Positions 61,926 to 64,000 of a stretch of 64,000 bases of DNA are shown one piece after another. The first letter of the stretch is position 1; every line of letters begins with the position of its first letter. The translations under genes and the position numbers were made by a program. The DNA is from Emergencia sp. (lineage in GTDB: Bacteria; Bacillota; Clostridia; Peptostreptococcales; Anaerovoracaceae), in NCBI GenBank assembly GCA_022767345.1, contig JALEOD010000048.1, positions 1 to 64,000 on the forward strand. The letters are read 5' to 3'. The notes under the pieces are model-generated. The model was not told the DNA's origin. It made no database searches and saw only the letters and a program-made list of their open reading frames with translations.

Positions 61926-62888
61926 ATGAAATGCTTATACTGCCAAAAGGATATTAAAGCTTCCGCATCGCCGGAGGAAAAAGAGCATTGCTGGCACAAT
62001 AAATGTGTGAAGCTTTTTTTTGGAACAGATAAAATGCCGGTTTTGGACGTGACAAAAGAGGGCTTAAATCAGTTAGCGAAGAAGACGGTAAATAAGGGGC
62101 TGACTGTTCCGGGAGTGCAGAAGAAGCTTTCTTTGCACTTGTCTACGGAAATGGAATCACGACTTACACTTGTTGACTATCCGACAGGATATATTTTGAA
62201 GCCGCAGACTGATGAATTTGAAAAACTTCCGGAATTTGAGGATTTGGCTATGAGGCTGGCGGCAATCGCGGGGATAAAGACAGTACCCCATGGACTAGTA
62301 AAAATTCAGGATGAGTATGCATATATTACGAGACGTATTGACAGAATTATAGATGAAGAGTCAGTGCAAATGTATGCAATGGAGGACTTTTGCCAGCTTT
62401 CAGGCAGATCCACCCTGGACAAATATAAAGCTTCATATGAAATATGCGGAAAGATCATTAATATGTATTCAGTGAATGCGGGCTTTGATTTATCGGAGCT
62501 TTATATGAGATTAGTGTTTTCTTATATTGTTGGAAACTCCGATATGCATTTAAAGAATTTTTCTCTGATAGAAACGGTTCCGGCGAGTAGGGAGTTTTGT
62601 CTGTCACAAGCATATGATTTGCTGCCTGTTAATGTAATTATGCCGGAAGATACAGAAGAAATGGCACTTACATTAAATGGAAAGAGAAAAAGACTGAAAC
62701 AAAGAGATTTTTTGCAATTTGCTGCACATTGTAAGATTCCTGAAAAATCTGCAAAGAAGATGATTACCAGGCTATGCGGATTGAAAGACATCTTTTTGGC
62801 GCAGTGTGAAGACGCATATTTAACAGAAGAAATGAAAGAAAGTCTAAAAGCATTGATTTCCGCCAGAATCACTGCAATCAACTCTTGA
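61926..62888 (+). CDS. hipT: HipT-like serine/threonine kinase toxin
   Basis: 320 aa. A short zinc-finger-like start (C3-x2-C6, C22, H24, C27), then the HipA C-terminal kinase: G-V-Q-K-K-L-S loop (63-69), ATP Lys in Y-I-L-K-P (K92), E-F-E-D (103-106), catalytic G-N-S-D206-M-H-L-K-N211 and the D-L-L-P metal segment. It lacks the N-terminal subdomain, which is encoded separately just upstream. HipA/HipT kinases phosphorylate aminoacyl-tRNA synthetases (GltX, TrpS) and stop growth; the target here is unknown. Two bp after hipS. Confidence 0.87.
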   Translation: MKCLYCQKDIKASASPEEKEHCWHNKCVKLFFGTDKMPVLDVTKEGLNQLAKKTVNKGLTVPGVQKKLSLHLSTEMESRLTLVDYPTGYILKPQTDEFEKLPEFEDLAMRLAAIAGIKTVPHGLVKIQDEYAYITRRIDRIIDEESVQMYAMEDFCQLSGRSTLDKYKASYEICGKIINMYSVNAGFDLSELYMRLVFSYIVGNSDMHLKNFSLIETVPASREFCLSQAYDLLPVNVIMPEDTEEMALTLNGKRKRLKQRDFLQFAAHCKIPEKSAKKMITRLCGLKDIFLAQCEDAYLTEEMKESLKALISARITAINS

Positions 62889-62956
62889 AGTCATTGGAAT
62901 TACATGGTATGATGTATAGATGATAAAAACGATTTTAACGAAGGAAGGTTAAGAGC

Positions 62957-64000
62957 ATGAAAGATATACAGCTTAGAGAACTTCACAGAAACACGGCGGC
63001 CTATGCGGACAAGGAGGTAGTTGTCAGAGGATGGGTCAGAACCAATAGAAGTTCCAATAAGTTTGGATTTATAGAACTTAACGACGGCACTTTTTTTAAG
63101 TCCGTACAGGTTGTTTATGAGGCTGACAGAATCAGCAATTTTGACGAAGTTGCAAAAGCGCCCATTGCTTCTGCATGGCTGGTGCGCGGCACGCTGGTAC
63201 TGACGCCGGAAGCAAAGCAGCCTTTTGAAATTAAAGCGACAGAAGTAACGTTAGAGGCGGATTCCGCTGCAGACTATCCGCTGCAGAAAAAGAGACATTC
63301 TATGGAATTTTTGCGCGAGATTGCCCACCTGAGACCGAGAAGTAATACTTTCTCAGCGGTGTTCAGAGTGCGTTCGCTGGTTGCTTATGCTGTGCATAAA
63401 TTTTTCCAGGAGCAGGACTTCGTCTATGCCCACACCCCGATTATTACAGGCAGTGACTGCGAGGGCGCAGGAGAAATGTTCAGAATTACGACTTTGGACA
63501 TGGACAATCTGCCAATGACAGAAGACGGAAAAATTGACTACAGTCAGGATTTCTTCGGAAAAGAAACCAGCTTGACTGTAAGCGGTCAGCTGGAAGCAGA
63601 AACCTTCGCTATGGCGTTCAGAAACGTGTATACCTTTGGACCGACTTTTAGAGCGGAAAACTCCAACACCACGAGACATGCTTCTGAATTCTGGATGATT
63701 GAGCCGGAAATTGCCTTTGCGGATTTGAACGACAACATGGATCTGGCAGAAGCTATGGTAAAGTACATCATCAATTACGTGCGCGGGCATGCACCGGAAG
63801 AAATGGCATTTTTCAACAGCTTCATCGACAAAGGTCTGCTGGAAAGACTGGATAACATTGTAAATTCCGATTTCGGCAGAGTGACCTATACAGAAGCAGT
63901 GGATCTGCTGCTGAAGTCCGGAAAGGAATTCCAGTATCCGGTAGAATGGGGTATCGACCTGAAGACTGAGCATGAGCGTTATCTGACAGAGGAAGTATTC
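62957..64000 (+). CDS. asnS: Asparaginyl-tRNA synthetase (3' end cut by window edge)
   Basis: 348 codons present. The N-terminal OB-fold anticodon domain (about 1-105, V-R-G-W-V-R-T-N-R) precedes the class II core: [19 protein letters not shown], then S-G-Q-L-E-A-E and motif 2 [15 protein letters not shown]. The asparagine-specific [13 protein letters not shown] distinguishes it from AspRS. AAGGAAGG lies before ATG 62957. Not part of the hip operon by spacing (68 bp), though no terminator separates them. Minus-strand ORFs here are shadows. Confidence 0.96.
   Translation, partial: MKDIQLRELHRNTAAYADKEVVVRGWVRTNRSSNKFGFIELNDGTFFKSVQVVYEADRISNFDEVAKAPIASAWLVRGTLVLTPEAKQPFEIKATEVTLEADSAADYPLQKKRHSMEFLREIAHLRPRSNTFSAVFRVRSLVAYAVHKFFQEQDFVYAHTPIITGSDCEGAGEMFRITTLDMDNLPMTEDGKIDYSQDFFGKETSLTVSGQLEAETFAMAFRNVYTFGPTFRAENSNTTRHASEFWMIEPEIAFADLNDNMDLAEAMVKYIINYVRGHAPEEMAFFNSFIDKGLLERLDNIVNSDFGRVTYTEAVDLLLKSGKEFQYPVEWGIDLKTEHERYLTEEVF

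Overview
The window looks like chromosome of an anaerobic, butyrate-forming Clostridia member (Bacillota). Supporting features are 3-hydroxybutyryl-CoA dehydrogenase, a butyryl-CoA-type CoA-transferase, candidate Rex sites on both, a clostridial rho-yqhQ-prmC block, a DUF362 ferredoxin protein, Gram-positive Shine-Dalgarno sites and many U-tailed terminators. An Anaerovoracaceae / Family XIII-like genome is my guess only. No rRNA was seen; one tRNA-Arg(CCT) is present.

Layout. 1-13.5 kb: a sigma-54 regulon for peptides and D-amino-acid derivatives. A truncated sigma-54 activator faces an Asp/Glu-type racemase. An S12 serine hydrolase leads a dipeptide ABC operon; then come a DmpA-type peptidase and, on the minus strand, an N-acyl-D-amino-acid deacylase with a class-A-like serine hydrolase. 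Four exact GG-N10-GC promoters drive these units, three with a shared AT-rich AGG-centred box about 87 bp upstream. 13.8-16.8 kb: a nitrilase-family amidase, a DUF3990 toxin-like pair and decayed DNA. 17-20.7 kb: a heterodimeric ABC exporter. 21-24.8 kb: a YfhO / GtcA / CsbB-type surface glycosylation operon. 24.8-33.6 kb: yyaL, a purine permease, a DUF1461 membrane protein, alr, purA and purB. 34-35.5 kb: a NUDIX gene and a K+ channel gene, each broken only by TGA at a conserved Trp position. 35.6-41.7 kb: a DUF362 ferredoxin protein and two ABC-FtsX fusion proteins. 42-48 kb: tRNA-Arg, a CoA-transferase, an XRE regulator, NUDIX, a GH18 protein and a 5'-deleted group IIC intron. 48-57 kb: a tandem acyl-CoA synthetase, greA-lysS, a degenerate phosphoglucose-isomerase-like protein and hbd. 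57-64 kb: rho (with AT-hooks), yqhQ, prmC, a GNAT protein, a HipBST-like module and asnS (cut by the window edge).

Most unusual: non-coding arrays built from one design, a 34-bp unit with two 7-bp inverted arms and exactly 20 bp between them. The arm sequence differs by locus (TGCATAT, GCACCAT or AGTACCT type). The two GCACCAT arrays, 22 kb apart, place four units at the same offsets (0/62/240/302-303) although the DNA between the arms is not conserved. This geometry without sequence conservation fits no repeat class I know. Three genes also have an ATG exactly at the predicted transcription start (leaderless).
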